Positions 51,320 to 60,886 are shown, counted from the first letter of the stretch. The stretch is DNA of 64,000 nucleotides from WLMZ01 sp043753895 (GCA_043753895.1 JAYUWK010000052.1:181845-245844), one strand, 5' to 3'. Notes: generated from the sequence alone by a model not told the origin. Translations and numbers: made by a program.

Positions 51320-54300
51320 GACGGCTCCTCGGTGGGTGCGGGCCTGGGTGCGGCCACGGGTACGGGCGGGGCGTCGTCGATGTTGGCGACGCTGCGTTCG
51401 ACGCCGGCCAGCTGGCGGTAGTACCGCCAGCGCTCGTCGACGTCTTTCTGCGCGAGGGCGAGCAGCTTCGACGCCTGCTCGGGGTGAGAGCGGGCAAGCA
51501 TCGTGAAGCGGCCCTCGGAGCCGACGAAATCGGCAATCGGCAGGGTCGGATCCTTCGAGTCCAACGAGAATGGCAGCGTGTGCTCATCGACGCCCGGTCG
51601 ATATCGGTAGAGCGGCCAGTACCCCGTCTGTACGGCCACCTTCTGATGCGACATCGACGTCGACATCTCGATGCCGTGAGCGATGCAGGTGGAATACGCG
51701 ATGATGAGCGAGACGCCGGGCCAGGCCTCGGCTTCGGCAAACGCCTTGACGGTCTGGATGTCGTTGGCGCCGATGGCAACCTGTGCCACATACACATCGC
51801 CATAACGACGAGCCTCTGCGCCGAGATCTTTCTTGGCGGTGGTCTTACCAGCGGCGGCGAACTTGGCTACCGCCGCGCGAGGCGTTGATTTCGAGGCTTG
51901 GCCGCCGGTGTTCGAATACACCTCGGTGTCGAGCACGAGGATGTTGACGTCTCGACCCGAGCCGAGCATATGATCCAACCCTCCGGCACCGATGTCGTAT
52001 GCCCAGCCATCACCACCCACGATCCACACGTTCTTGCGAACCAACGTGCCGGTGAGGGGCTGCAGTCGCCGTGCCAAGGTTGCCGCGCCGACATCAGCTC
52101 CGACGACAAGGGTCGCGAGTGCCGCGTCGAGCTCGACGATCAGGGCGCGTTGGGTGGCAATGGTCGCATCATCGATGGGGGTAATCGGATCGACGGCCAG
52201 GATCGCCTGTACCAACGGCGAACCGAGATGCGGCGTTAGCTCGCGCAGCCAACGCTGCGCCGTGGCCGACTGACGATCGAGCGCGATGCGCATTCCCAAA
52301 CCGAACTCAGCGTTGTCCTCGAACAGTGAGTTAGCCCATGCCGGGCCGCGCCCGGCAGCGTCGGTGCCCCACGGCGTCGTGGGCAGGTTGCCTCCGAAGA
52401 TCGATGAGCATCCGGTTGCATTTGCAACGATGGCCCGGTCACCGAACAACTGGCTGAGCAACTTGATGTACGGCGTCTCGCCACAACCAGAACAGGCACC
52501 CGAGAATTCGAACAGCGGCTCGCGCACCTGGGAACCCTTCACGCTCGATGGCTCGAGCACGCCGGGCGCCACCGCATTGACCTTTTGGAAGAAGTCGAAG
52601 CGGTCGGCTTCGACATCGTGATGATCGCCAACGGGCTCCATGTTGATGGCCTTGTGGCGAACCTCGCTCTTCGACCGAGCGGGGCAGATGTCGACGCAAA
52701 TCCCGCAGCCGGTGCAGTCGTCAGGCGCCACCTGAATAGTGAGATGCAGTCCCGGGTGATCGTGTGAACGGAAGCTCTTGGTGGGGAAATCGGTGGGGGC
52801 CGATTCGAGTTCGGTGCCGTCGTACACCTTCATCCGGATGGCCGCGTGTGGACACACGAGCGCACACCGCGCACAATCGATGCAGATAGATGCATCCCAG
52901 ATCGGGATCGTGGTCGCAAGGCGTCGCTTCTCGAAACGGGCCGTGCCAGTGGGGAACATGCCGTCGACCGGCAGCGCGCTTACCGGCAGCAGGTTTCCCT
53001 CGCCAGCGAGCATGCGCGCGGTCACGCGCTGCACGAAGTCGGGTGCCTCGGCCGGAACCTGTGGCCGGCGATAGCGCAACGCCGTGGCGACACCGGGTAC
53101 GGGCATGTCGTGCAACTCGGCAACGGTGAGTGCGACAGCGGCGATGTTGGCGTCGACAACGGGACCGCCCCGCTTGCCGTAGGCCTTGCGCACTGCATCC
53201 TCGACGGCGTCAATCGCCTCCTCGAGCGGCATCAGATCGGTCAAGGCGAAGAAGGCGACCTGCATGATGATGTTGATCTGGCCGGCGAGACCGGCTTCTC
53301 GGGCCACACGGTGTGCATCGATCACATGCACGTCGAGTTGCTTGTCGATGATCTGGTCCTGCACCTCGCGCGGCAGGTGCTCCCAGGTGTCGGCGACCGG
53401 ATAGGGACTGTTGAACAACAGTGTGGCGCCAGGCCGGGCGAGCGACAGCACATCGAGACGATCGAAGAGACCGAACTGATGCACAGCGACGAAGTCGGCT
53501 TCGGTGATCAGATACGTGGATCGAATCTCGTCGGCATCGAAACGCAGATGCGACACCGTCATCGAACCGGACTTCTTCGAGTCGTAGACGAAGTATCCCT
53601 GCGCATGCCGACCGGTGAGGTCGCCAACGATCTTGGCCGTGTGCTTGTTCGCACCGACGGTGCCGTCGGAACCCAGTCCGTAGAACACTGCCCGCAGCGC
53701 AGCCCGATCGGTGGTGAACGTGGGGTCCACCGCAAGGCTCAGATGGGTCACATCATCGATGATGCCAACCGTAAAACGCTTCTTCGGTTGCGGCGCATCG
53801 AGTTCGTCGAACACGGCTTTCACCATCGCCGGGGTGAACTCCTTCGAAGACAATCCGTATCGGCCGCCGATCACACGCGGCATCGGCCGGATGCCATCTG
53901 CAGCGGCGTCAGCCAGCGCTTCGATCACGTCGAGACACAGCGGCTCGGCCGGCGCACCGGGCTCCTTGGTGCGGTCCAAGACGGCGACGGCGCGTACCGA
54001 TGCCGGCAACGCTGCAATCAGGGCTGCAGAGGGAAACGGTCGATACAGCCGCACGGTCAGCATGCCCACGCGGGCACCTTCGGCGTTGAGTCGCTCGATT
54101 GCCTCGTGCGCGGCACCCGCACCGGAGCCCATCAGCACCACGACTCGTTCCGCGTCGGGGGCACCCGTGTATTCGATCAACCCATAGTGGCGACCGGTCT
54201 GCTCGGCGAGTCTGGCAAATGCGCCCTCGACGATGCCCGGCACCGACATCGTGTAGGTGTTGCCGGCTTCGCGTGCTTGGAAGAACACGTCGGGGTTCTG

Positions 54301-54954
54301 TGCAGAGCCGCGCAAGACCGGACGATCGGGATCGAGTGCGCGTAGACGATGGTCGGTGATCCACTGCTCGTCGATCAAGGCAGTGATGTCCTCGTCCGTG
54401 GGCAGACGAACCGTGGCTACCTCGTGCGAGGTCCGGAAGCCATCGAAGAAATGCAGGAAGGGCACGCGGCTCTCGAGCGACGCTGCGTGTGCCACGAGTG
54501 CGAAGTCGCCGGCCTCCTGCACCGACGCTGACGAAAGCATCGCCCAGCCGGTGGTACGCGCCGCCATGACGTCACTGTGATCGCCGAAGATCGACAACGC
54601 GTGCGTTGCGAGTGAGCGCGCTGCGACGTGCACGACTGCAGGCGACAGCTCGCCGGCGATCTTGAACATGTTCGGCAGCATCAGGAGTAGGCCCTGCGAT
54701 GCGGTGAACGTGCTCGCCAGTGCGCCTCGCATCGTTGCGCCGTGCAACGTGCCGGCGGCACCCGCCTCGGACTGCATTTCGATCACTTCGGGCACGGTGC
54801 CCCACAGATTCGGGCGTCCCACCGCAGCCCACGCATCGCACGCCTCGGCCATGGTGGACGCTGGTGTGATCGGGTAGATCGCGATGACCTCGGAGAGTCG
54901 GTAGGCAACGCTTGCCGCTGCCTCGTTGCCATCAACGGTGTCCCAATCATTCAT
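51316..54954 (-). CDS. nifJ: Pyruvate:ferredoxin (flavodoxin) oxidoreductase, single-chain
   Basis: A 1212-residue fusion of all oxidoreductase domains. In order: the pyrimidine-binding part with YPITPAST, a central gamma domain, a ferredoxin-like domain with cysteine sets CIDCARCALVCP (~690) and CTGCGICVDICP (~750), and the thiamin-diphosphate domain with CSGCGETPY and GGDGWAYDIG. It converts pyruvate and CoA to acetyl-CoA and CO2 with reduction of ferredoxin or flavodoxin. ATG 54954 (MNDWDTVDG) is used; the longer frame adds non-family residues. Its presence implies anaerobic or ferredoxin-linked carbon metabolism, notable beside an Fe/Mn superoxide dismutase. Confidence 0.96.
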   Translation of the reverse strand: MNDWDTVDGNEAAASVAYRLSEVIAIYPITPASTMAEACDAWAAVGRPNLWGTVPEVIEMQSEAGAAGTLHGATMRGALASTFTASQGLLLMLPNMFKIAGELSPAVVHVAARSLATHALSIFGDHSDVMAARTTGWAMLSSASVQEAGDFALVAHAASLESRVPFLHFFDGFRTSHEVATVRLPTDEDITALIDEQWITDHRLRALDPDRPVLRGSAQNPDVFFQAREAGNTYTMSVPGIVEGAFARLAEQTGRHYGLIEYTGAPDAERVVVLMGSGAGAAHEAIERLNAEGARVGMLTVRLYRPFPSAALIAALPASVRAVAVLDRTKEPGAPAEPLCLDVIEALADAAADGIRPMPRVIGGRYGLSSKEFTPAMVKAVFDELDAPQPKKRFTVGIIDDVTHLSLAVDPTFTTDRAALRAVFYGLGSDGTVGANKHTAKIVGDLTGRHAQGYFVYDSKKSGSMTVSHLRFDADEIRSTYLITEADFVAVHQFGLFDRLDVLSLARPGATLLFNSPYPVADTWEHLPREVQDQIIDKQLDVHVIDAHRVAREAGLAGQINIIMQVAFFALTDLMPLEEAIDAVEDAVRKAYGKRGGPVVDANIAAVALTVAELHDMPVPGVATALRYRRPQVPAEAPDFVQRVTARMLAGEGNLLPVSALPVDGMFPTGTARFEKRRLATTIPIWDASICIDCARCALVCPHAAIRMKVYDGTELESAPTDFPTKSFRSHDHPGLHLTIQVAPDDCTGCGICVDICPARSKSEVRHKAINMEPVGDHHDVEADRFDFFQKVNAVAPGVLEPSSVKGSQVREPLFEFSGACSGCGETPYIKLLSQLFGDRAIVANATGCSSIFGGNLPTTPWGTDAAGRGPAWANSLFEDNAEFGLGMRIALDRQSATAQRWLRELTPHLGSPLVQAILAVDPITPIDDATIATQRALIVELDAALATLVVGADVGAATLARRLQPLTGTLVRKNVWIVGGDGWAYDIGAGGLDHMLGSGRDVNILVLDTEVYSNTGGQASKSTPRAAVAKFAAAGKTTAKKDLGAEARRYGDVYVAQVAIGANDIQTVKAFAEAEAWPGVSLIIAYSTCIAHGIEMSTSMSHQKVAVQTGYWPLYRYRPGVDEHTLPFSLDSKDPTLPIADFVGSEGRFTMLARSHPEQASKLLALAQKDVDERWRYYRQLAGVERSVANIDDAPPVPVAAPRPAPTEEPS

Positions 54955-55454
54955 TTCGTCAGAATATGCAGACGGTCCGCCCGATCGACAGGGCCGAAAG
55001 TCAGCTTCGGAACCGGCCGAGTCCACGTGTGGCGCCAAAAAAACGCCAGGCTGCCGAGCAGTGATGTGTCGGCGGCTCGTATCCCGGCCGTTGCCGTCGC
55101 CACCATGACCACGACCACGCCGTGCCGGTCACGGTCACTCCGAGCGCGGCAAACTGGGCGCCGGCGAGCGCAAGCGGGCGAACCGGGACTGGGAGTGGCT
55201 TCGCTGTCGTGATGGCCGGAACGACCGGAGTGACCGGCGGGACCAGTGTCGACACCGAGCCAGCCGGGTGAGTGGGGAACCGCACGTGGCACAGAACCGA
55301 CTCGTTGCCGGATTGTCGTGATTGCATTGCGAGCAGATCATGTGATGACCTCGCGTCAGGCACGGTCAGCGGCCATGCCTCATCACTGACGCTACGCCAA
55401 AGCGACGTTCGGCAAGAGGGCCGGATGGCCGTACCCGTGCGCACCCATCGGCGG
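54955..55454. other. 500-bp stretch without an intact gene
   Basis: Between the oxidoreductase start and the next leftward stop lies only the broken zinc-ribbon remnant and its out-of-frame tail. No promoter for the oxidoreductase was recognised with confidence. The part at 55342-55454 shows nothing identifiable. Confidence 0.7.
55135..55341 (-). pseudogene. Zinc-ribbon protein remnant, probably frameshifted
   Basis: The short frame begins MICSQCNHDNPATSRFCATC, a clear double-CxxC zinc ribbon, then turns into arginine/serine-rich sequence that looks like a wrong frame and stops at 68 residues. The neighbouring frame over the same DNA reads a Pro/Val-rich linker (PVVPAITTAKPLPVPVRPLA) and a hydrophobic helix (LALAGAQFAALGVTVTG), as expected after a zinc ribbon in membrane-anchored relatives. 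At least one frameshift is therefore likely, perhaps two. The coordinates cover only the open piece. Confidence 0.5.
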
Positions 55455-56081
55455 CTATGTGGCTGCGCAGCGCGAGCGGAGCGTCTCGAGACCCTCGCCC
55501 TCGCAGAACCTCAGGGCCTCGGCGCGTCCCGTGACCGCCCGAAGCAAGTCGATACCCGACCCGGCAACCTCTGGACCGTTACCCCAGACGAAGTCGCCGT
55601 CCGTGGCGCGCAGTGATAGCCCGGTGGTCCTCACCCGACCATTCAGCGGCTTCTTGGACTCCGCATACATCTTGCCGATGGCAGTGACGTGCGCGGCTGG
55701 ATGCTCGCCTCGGTCGCCGAGGGCGCTACGCACGTCCTCGCCGTGAACGATGAATTCGCCCAACGCGACCTCGTCGAGCATCTTCGGCGTCGTGGGGTTA
55801 CGAATGGACGACTCGAACGTTGCCAACATCTCCTTCCTGGGCTTCAAGTACTTCTGGAGGTCACCGTCGACCACTTTCTGGAGGTTGAAACCGGTCGCGA
55901 TCATTCGCTTGGCGAAGTTCGTCAGTGTCTGATTGCTCAACGCCGTGAGATGCGCCACGAGATGCTTCACCGACCACGGATCACACACGGTGCCGGTGTC
56001 CCAACGCTCGTCGGGCACGTCACGGATGTACTCAAGCAGAGCTTCGGCCTCGTTGCGGGTCATCTTCTGAATATCAGCCAC
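55455..56081 (-). CDS. Maleylpyruvate isomerase-like, mycothiol-dependent DinB-fold protein
   Basis: A 208-residue member of the TIGR03083/MDMPI group. The metal-binding helices contain DPWSVKHLVAHLTALSN and GEFIVHGEDVRSALG, with histidines at the usual places, and a four-helix core. Such enzymes use mycothiol or related thiols in isomerisation or detoxification. GTG 56081 (VADIQKMTRNE) has a GGGA ribosome site; ATG 56063 is the alternative. It diverges from the broken zinc-ribbon gene to the right with a 138-bp gap. Confidence 0.82.
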   Translation of the reverse strand: MADIQKMTRNEAEALLEYIRDVPDERWDTGTVCDPWSVKHLVAHLTALSNQTLTNFAKRMIATGFNLQKVVDGDLQKYLKPRKEMLATFESSIRNPTTPKMLDEVALGEFIVHGEDVRSALGDRGEHPAAHVTAIGKMYAESKKPLNGRVRTTGLSLRATDGDFVWGNGPEVAGSGIDLLRAVTGRAEALRFCEGEGLETLRSRCAAT

Positions 56082-56219
56082 GTTGGTTCCCTTCGTTGTG
56101 TCTTGCGGACCCCTACACGACGAAGGGCCCGCACGCATTTGGACAACCAATCGGACTCTTAGGCCATGGCGTTACTATCGCCTCTACAGCGAGCGTTGGC
56201 TGAGGAGTACCAGTTGAGT

Positions 56220-57311
56220 ATGAGCACTCGATTCTGCGAACAGTGCGGGAGTCCGGTAAGCGCTGGCGAAGCGTTCTGCGCGAACTGCGGCACGGCGCTC
56301 GAGAGCAATCCTGCGTCTCCGCCTTTGTCTCCGCCTCCGCCTCCGCCCGGCCCTACCCCTGCCCCTCGCGGTCGTCGCGGCCATCGCGCTCGTCGGCGGA
56401 TTCTTCGTGGCCAGCAACAGCGACAAGAACCCATCGGCACACCGGCCAAGCACGTCGAGTCCCACAGCAAACACGCCGCGCGACGGATCGTTGGATCCGA
56501 GCGCGCTGCACGGTGGTGAGATCTTGCTCGGGCCCGTCGAGGCGACGACGGCGTACCCCTTCTCCGCATCCGTGACCAACCAGACCGAGGCGGCGCCAAC
56601 AGTGACCCTGCCGGCGGTTCCGCTAGCCACCACAACAGCGCCGCTGCCGGCCGGTCAGGTGGCCCTCGCCCAGGTGGAGGGACGATCACCCGGTTTGTAT
56701 GGCGGCACGCGTGACAAGGCTTCCTGCAACAAAGAACAGATGATCACCTTTCTTGAGGCCGACCCCGCAAAGGCAGCGGCGTGGGCGGGCGTCGAAGGGT
56801 CGCCACCACAGATATCCGCGCCTTCATCACCAATCTCACACCGATGATCCTCACCCGCGACACACGCGTCACCAACCACGGTTTCCGGGACGGCCAGGCG
56901 TTCGCACACCAGTCAGTGCTTCAGGCCGGGCGCGCCGTCCTGGTGGACGAGTTCGGCATCCCGCGCGCGCAGTGCTCGTGCGGGAACCCGCTCGCCGCAC
57001 CAAAACCGACCACGCAGGCACCCACCTATGTCGGCCCACAATGGCCCGGCTTCGGCAAGACAACAATCGTCGTCGTCGTGGCAGCGTCCGGCGCGGAGAC
57101 AAGTGGCGACTTTGTGATCGTCGACATCGATACAGGTGGACTGCTGCGTCGCCCCGTCGGATTCGCTGATGGCGCCACAGACGTGACGGTCACGCCGGCG
57201 GAACAGTGCTCGTTGTTCCCGACCGATCCCTCGTGCTCGGTGACCGAGATTCTGAACCTTCGACGTGGTCCACGAACGAGCGAAGTGGCGTCGTCGGCTT
57301 CACCGTCGTGA
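56220..57311 (+). pseudogene. Zinc-ribbon membrane protein with DUF6777-like domain, frameshifted
   Basis: One gene is spread over three frames. ATG 56220 gives MSTRFCEQCGSPVSAGEAFC, a zinc ribbon, then a proline run. Within the CCTCCG-rich stretch near 56330-56360 the reading must shift to reach a transmembrane helix (LAVVAAIALVGGFFVASNSD) and the start of an extracellular domain (GGTRDKASCNKEQM). Near 56795-56806 a second shift is needed to continue as DIRAFITNLTPMILTRDTRVT, CSCGNPL and PTYVGPQWPGF. A third shift around 57250 would extend it to a stop at 57362-57364. The pieces are in the right order and spacing, so this is one eroded gene or carries assembly errors. Confidence 0.7.
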
Positions 57312-57354
57312 AGGGCGTCATCGGCGTCGCGACGGCGCCCGCAACTCCGGGATC

Positions 57355-58068
57355 TCAACCCTGACCGAGGACGACCCCGGGAATCTGGTGGAGCGCATCG
57401 ACCTCGTGGTCGACGCGGTCGGACTCGCCAGCAACCTGCCCGCGGGGGTTGTACCAGCAGGTTCCAATGCCGTAGTTGGATCCTCCCCGAATGTCGGACG
57501 TCAGGCTGTCGCCCACCATCAGTGTGAGCGGCTTCGAGGGTGAGCCGAGCAGCGCGAATGCAAGGTCGAAGATCGCCGTCGATGGCTTCGACACACCCAC
57601 CTCGGCCGAAATCACGACGGCATCGAAGTACTGCTCGAGTTCGAGACGTTCGATGCGATCCCGTTGTACCTCGCTCAGACCGTTGGTCACGAGCGCGAGC
57701 GTTGCCGTGCCGGCCAACGTGTCGAGGACGGCGCGCGCACCGGGATACAACTCGCCGAACCTTCCCAGCCCGGTGGCGAACGAATCGGCGAGCGCGAGCG
57801 GGTCGGCGTCGAGCCCCGCGGTGATGACAAGCTGTTCGAATCGTGCAGTTCTCACGTACACGGGTGAGAACTCTTGGCGTTCGACTGCGGCCCAGAGCTT
57901 TCGGTTGATGCTCACGTACGACTCGAGATGCTGGCCCGGTTTTTCGACGCCGTTCATCCGCATCGCGTGTTCGAACGCGAGTTGCTCGGACGCATCGGAA
58001 TCGAGCAGGGTGTGATCGAGGTCGAACAACACAGTCGTGTATGCGGGACTTTTCACATCGCACAGCAT
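57355..58068 (-). CDS. HAD-superfamily nucleotidase (YjjG-like)
   Basis: A 237-residue phosphatase. Nucleophile D16 and acid D18 lie in LFDLDHTLLDSD, motif II in LALVTNGLSEVQ, motif III lysine in GVSKPSTAIF, and motif IV in MVGDSLTSDIRGG. This combination is typical of pyrimidine nucleotidase YjjG, which hydrolyses dUMP and odd pyrimidine nucleotides. It ends convergent on the broken zinc-ribbon gene and diverges from the HNH gene. The start is ATG 58068. Confidence 0.88.
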   Translation of the reverse strand: MLCDVKSPAYTTVLFDLDHTLLDSDASEQLAFEHAMRMNGVEKPGQHLESYVSINRKLWAAVERQEFSPVYVRTARFEQLVITAGLDADPLALADSFATGLGRFGELYPGARAVLDTLAGTATLALVTNGLSEVQRDRIERLELEQYFDAVVISAEVGVSKPSTAIFDLAFALLGSPSKPLTLMVGDSLTSDIRGGSNYGIGTCWYNPRGQVAGESDRVDHEVDALHQIPGVVLGQG

Positions 58069-58111
58069 GCCGGAAGCGGACCGAAATATTCTGGCCTTTG
58101 GGGTTGTAGTC

Positions 58112-58132
58112 GTACGTATGTTCTGTTAGGGT
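58112..58132 (+). promoter_or_regulatory. Tentative LexA-like site and -10 upstream of the HNH gene
   Basis: GTACGTATGTTC (58112-58123) differs at one base from the actinobacterial SOS-box core GAACNNNNGTTC. TAGGGT (58127-58132) fits the TANNNT -10 form. 13E12 proteins are known to be DNA-damage inducible in mycobacteria, which makes the match worth noting, but one half-site is imperfect. Confidence 0.35.
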
Positions 58133-58236
58133 GCGGGTACTGATCTTCCCCGATCGTTCTCGACAGATTCGTTCTGTCCCCTGTGTTCCAACAGTGTGCT
58201 GGTAACCCCGGCGTTTTCGAGTGTGCGTGGAGGTGA

Positions 58237-59607
58237 ATGTCCGTGTCGTGTGCAGCGTCGTCTGATCCGTTCTTCGATGAACCCGAACACGGCCTCGACC
58301 TGTCCGATGTCGACGCGGCGTTGACCGGGTTCCGGGATCTGCGCGGCGCCGAGCGTGATACGGCGTTCATGGGTGTGGAACGTGAGATCCGCCGCCTCCA
58401 GGGTGTACAAGCCGCGTTGGTGCACGAAGTTGCGGTGTCGTCGTCGTTCGTCGATGACGCACATCACAACGTCACCTCATGGGTCCAAGCTGTCACGAAC
58501 TCATCGAAGTCAACAGCGTTGCATCACACCCAAGTCGCGAAACTGTTGGCCGAACTCCCCGTGTTGGCGGTTGCCGTCGCGGCGGGTGACGTCGGGGCCG
58601 ACCAGTTACAGCTGCTCGTCGGGTTACACAGCAACCCGCGATGCGGGCATCTCCTCGCCGACTCCGAAGACCTGCTGTTGGAGCATGCGAAGGGTTTGCG
58701 GTTACGCGAGTTCCGGCTCGTGTGTCAACGCTGGCTGGCGCACGCCGACCCTGATGGTGCCCACCGCGATCATGAAACATCGCGTGAGAACCGCTCCGTC
58801 TCGTCCACGAACCGTGGTGCCGGTCACGAGTTCCGTGCACAAGGTGATGCGCTCACTGGTGACATCCTCATCGAGATCATCGACCGGCAAGCCGCGATCG
58901 AGTTGGAACACGACATCGCCTGGCGTGCGAACCACTACGGTGACCGTGCCAACGAGTACCCGCTTCCGCGCACGAACAAGCAACGCCGTTACGACGCGTT
59001 CATGACCGTTATGACCAACAACACCAACAGTGGTGCGGGCAGTGAGACGCCGTTGGTCAACATCTTCACGAACGAGACCACACTCCGGTACGCGATCCGC
59101 AACTACTTCGGCCGTGACTGTGACACTGATGATCTTGGTGACCCCGGTATGTCCGACCGGTTGTGGATGTGCCACACCGCATCCGGGGCACCCGTCGACC
59201 CGCACGACCTCGTCACCGCAGCCCTCATCGGCAACATCCGTCGCGTTGTCACCGATTCAACCGGTCGGGTCATCGATCTCGGCCGTAAACAACGACTCTT
59301 CACCGGAGCCGCCCGCGAAGCCGTGTTGTTATCCGGCAACCGCTGTTGCTGGCCCGGATGCGAACAAACAGGACCGTTCCTCCAGATCGATCACCTCACC
59401 CCATGGACCGGACCCGCACGAGACAGCGGAGGCGGGGGCCGCAGCGGTGGCGGTGGTGGCGGTGGTGAAACGAACACGTTCAATGGGGCGCCGATGTGCG
59501 CCACCCACAACCGACGAAAACATTCCGACAACATCACCGTCACACGCACCGAAACCGGCTGGCACCACCAACGACCAAACGGCACCGAAATCGCACCACG
59601 ACCCTGA
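58237..59607 (+). CDS. DUF222 / HNH endonuclease-domain protein (13E12 type)
   Basis: A 456-residue protein of the repeated actinobacterial 13E12 family. Residues ~1-300 match DUF222. The C-terminal HNH nuclease has CCWPGCEQTGPFLQIDHLTPW, then NGAPMCATHNRRKH. Between the two, where intact relatives carry a short loop, stands a Gly-rich insert (DSGGGGRSGGGGGGGET), which is unusual. A role in DNA cleavage, phage defence or selfish spread has been suggested for the family; none is shown here. The start ATG 58237 is preceded by GGAGGTGA. A tentative LexA-like site lies upstream. Confidence 0.87.
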   Translation: MSVSCAASSDPFFDEPEHGLDLSDVDAALTGFRDLRGAERDTAFMGVEREIRRLQGVQAALVHEVAVSSSFVDDAHHNVTSWVQAVTNSSKSTALHHTQVAKLLAELPVLAVAVAAGDVGADQLQLLVGLHSNPRCGHLLADSEDLLLEHAKGLRLREFRLVCQRWLAHADPDGAHRDHETSRENRSVSSTNRGAGHEFRAQGDALTGDILIEIIDRQAAIELEHDIAWRANHYGDRANEYPLPRTNKQRRYDAFMTVMTNNTNSGAGSETPLVNIFTNETTLRYAIRNYFGRDCDTDDLGDPGMSDRLWMCHTASGAPVDPHDLVTAALIGNIRRVVTDSTGRVIDLGRKQRLFTGAAREAVLLSGNRCCWPGCEQTGPFLQIDHLTPWTGPARDSGGGGRSGGGGGGGETNTFNGAPMCATHNRRKHSDNITVTRTETGWHHQRPNGTEIAPRP

Positions 59608-59679
59608 CACCACCACCCTGAACCGCGCTGCCAGCCTCGGCTGGTGACGGGCGTGCACCGCGTCGGGCATGCTGGGGCG

Positions 59680-60171
59680 ATGTTCACTCCTGAGTTGATC
59701 GACCTCGCCATTCGAGCCAGCACCCTCCTACGCACGCGAGGTGACACCATTTCAGTGGCCGAGGGGTCGGCCGGCGGGCTGGTGTCGGCAACGCTGCTCT
59801 CGGTCCCCGGCGCATCGGCGTATTACGTGGGCGGCACGATCGTCTACACGGCTGCGGCCAACAGGGCGCTGATGGCAGGAGCCGTCGAGGCTCCGGGCGG
59901 TATGCGTGGTGCCACCGAGGAATTCGCCCTGTACCTCGCCCAATCGGCTGCGTCGCGGTTGAGCACTACGTGGGGACTCGGCGAGGCAGGGGCTGCCGGG
60001 CCACCCAACCCGTATGGAGACCCGTCGGGACATGCGTGGCTTGCCGTCGCCGGCCCGACCACCGCGACGAGGCACCTCCTCACCGGCATCGAGACGCGCA
60101 CCGAGAATATGCTTGCATTTGCAACTGCAGCGATGCAGCTGCTGGTCGACACGCTGCAGCAAGCGGCGTAA
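59680..60171 (+). CDS. CinA C-terminal-type protein (nicotinamide-nucleotide amidase-like)
   Basis: A 163-residue stand-alone CinA-C domain. SVAEGSAGGLVSATLLSVPG and YYVGGTIVYTAAAN match the family's AESCTGG and GGVVxYS blocks with changes (a Ser replaces Cys-Thr). The usual GPGGG loop is replaced by GEAGAAGPPNPYGDP. Intact relatives deamidate NMN (PncC). ATG 59680 is chosen; an earlier in-frame start adds a short polar tail. Convergent with the AlkB-like gene by 7 bp. Changed catalytic positions leave the activity uncertain. Confidence 0.8.
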   Translation: MFTPELIDLAIRASTLLRTRGDTISVAEGSAGGLVSATLLSVPGASAYYVGGTIVYTAAANRALMAGAVEAPGGMRGATEEFALYLAQSAASRLSTTWGLGEAGAAGPPNPYGDPSGHAWLAVAGPTTATRHLLTGIETRTENMLAFATAAMQLLVDTLQQAA

Positions 60172-60178
60172 GGAGCCA

Positions 60179-60886
60179 TCAACGCGGCCGGGTGCGCGAC
60201 CCTGCCTGACGGGGACGATCGCTGAACTGGCGTCCGTCGTAGTAGCTGGGTCCGGTATCCGGCCGGCCGCGGCGCGAGCTCCAGCGCCAGGTCAGCGAGA
60301 TTCGCGGGTGCCGGGTGTCTGCTGCTGGTATGCCATGGAGCCAGTCGCGTTGGCACGCCCCGCCCATCACCAACATGTCGCCCTCGCCAGGCATGAGCAC
60401 GATGTCAGCGGGATCGGCACCAGCAGGCACACGTTCCACGACCTCGGCCAGCGGGGCACGGCGGCGGATAACGAACGGTCGACGTTGGCCCAGTACCACG
60501 ATCGCAATCAGCGTGTCATCGAGCCAGCGCATCTCGCGATCGCTGTGCAAGCCCTGAAAGTCGTCGCCGCTGCGATACAGAATCGCTGCAACACCAGCGA
60601 GCGGCTGGCGGTAGGTGGAGTTGAGATGCAGATCTGTTTGACGCAACAGTGGCGTCGAGTCCGATTCCACACCCGCCACGAGTCGGCGCTCGGACACGTA
60701 CCGGTCGTAGCGGAGTACCTCACCCTGTTCCCAGTTGACGCCGTGATGCAGGGAGTCGAACTGCTCGTCGGCGTTACGCACGAAGCCGTCGACGAGATCC
60801 ACCCACGACGTGTCGTCCAGTTGCATGCGGCACACCGCGGCACGCCGGTCGATCGCCAGGGCACCCGAGTCGTGCGGCGTGGTCAT
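60179..60886 (-). CDS. AlkB-like 2-oxoglutarate/Fe(II) dioxygenase
   Basis: A 235-residue oxygenase related to AlkB, which removes alkyl groups from DNA or RNA bases. Iron ligands are the HxD of FQGLHSDREMRW and the distal His in WLHGIPAAD. The 2-oxoglutarate arginine lies in HPRISLTWRWS. The substrate lid NSTYRQPLAGVAAILYRSGD is like the ALKBH2-type nucleotide-flipping region. ATG 60886 (MTTPHDSGAL). Beside the DUF222/HNH gene with its tentative SOS site, this hints at a DNA-damage theme (inference). Confidence 0.85.
   Translation of the reverse strand: MTTPHDSGALAIDRRAAVCRMQLDDTSWVDLVDGFVRNADEQFDSLHHGVNWEQGEVLRYDRYVSERRLVAGVESDSTPLLRQTDLHLNSTYRQPLAGVAAILYRSGDDFQGLHSDREMRWLDDTLIAIVVLGQRRPFVIRRRAPLAEVVERVPAGADPADIVLMPGEGDMLVMGGACQRDWLHGIPAADTRHPRISLTWRWSSRRGRPDTGPSYYDGRQFSDRPRQAGSRTRPR

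Noticed and set aside
52846..54345. A 499-codon rightward frame inside the oxidoreductase gene
   Set aside because: It is antisense to conserved iron-sulfur and thiamin domains and has no family of its own.
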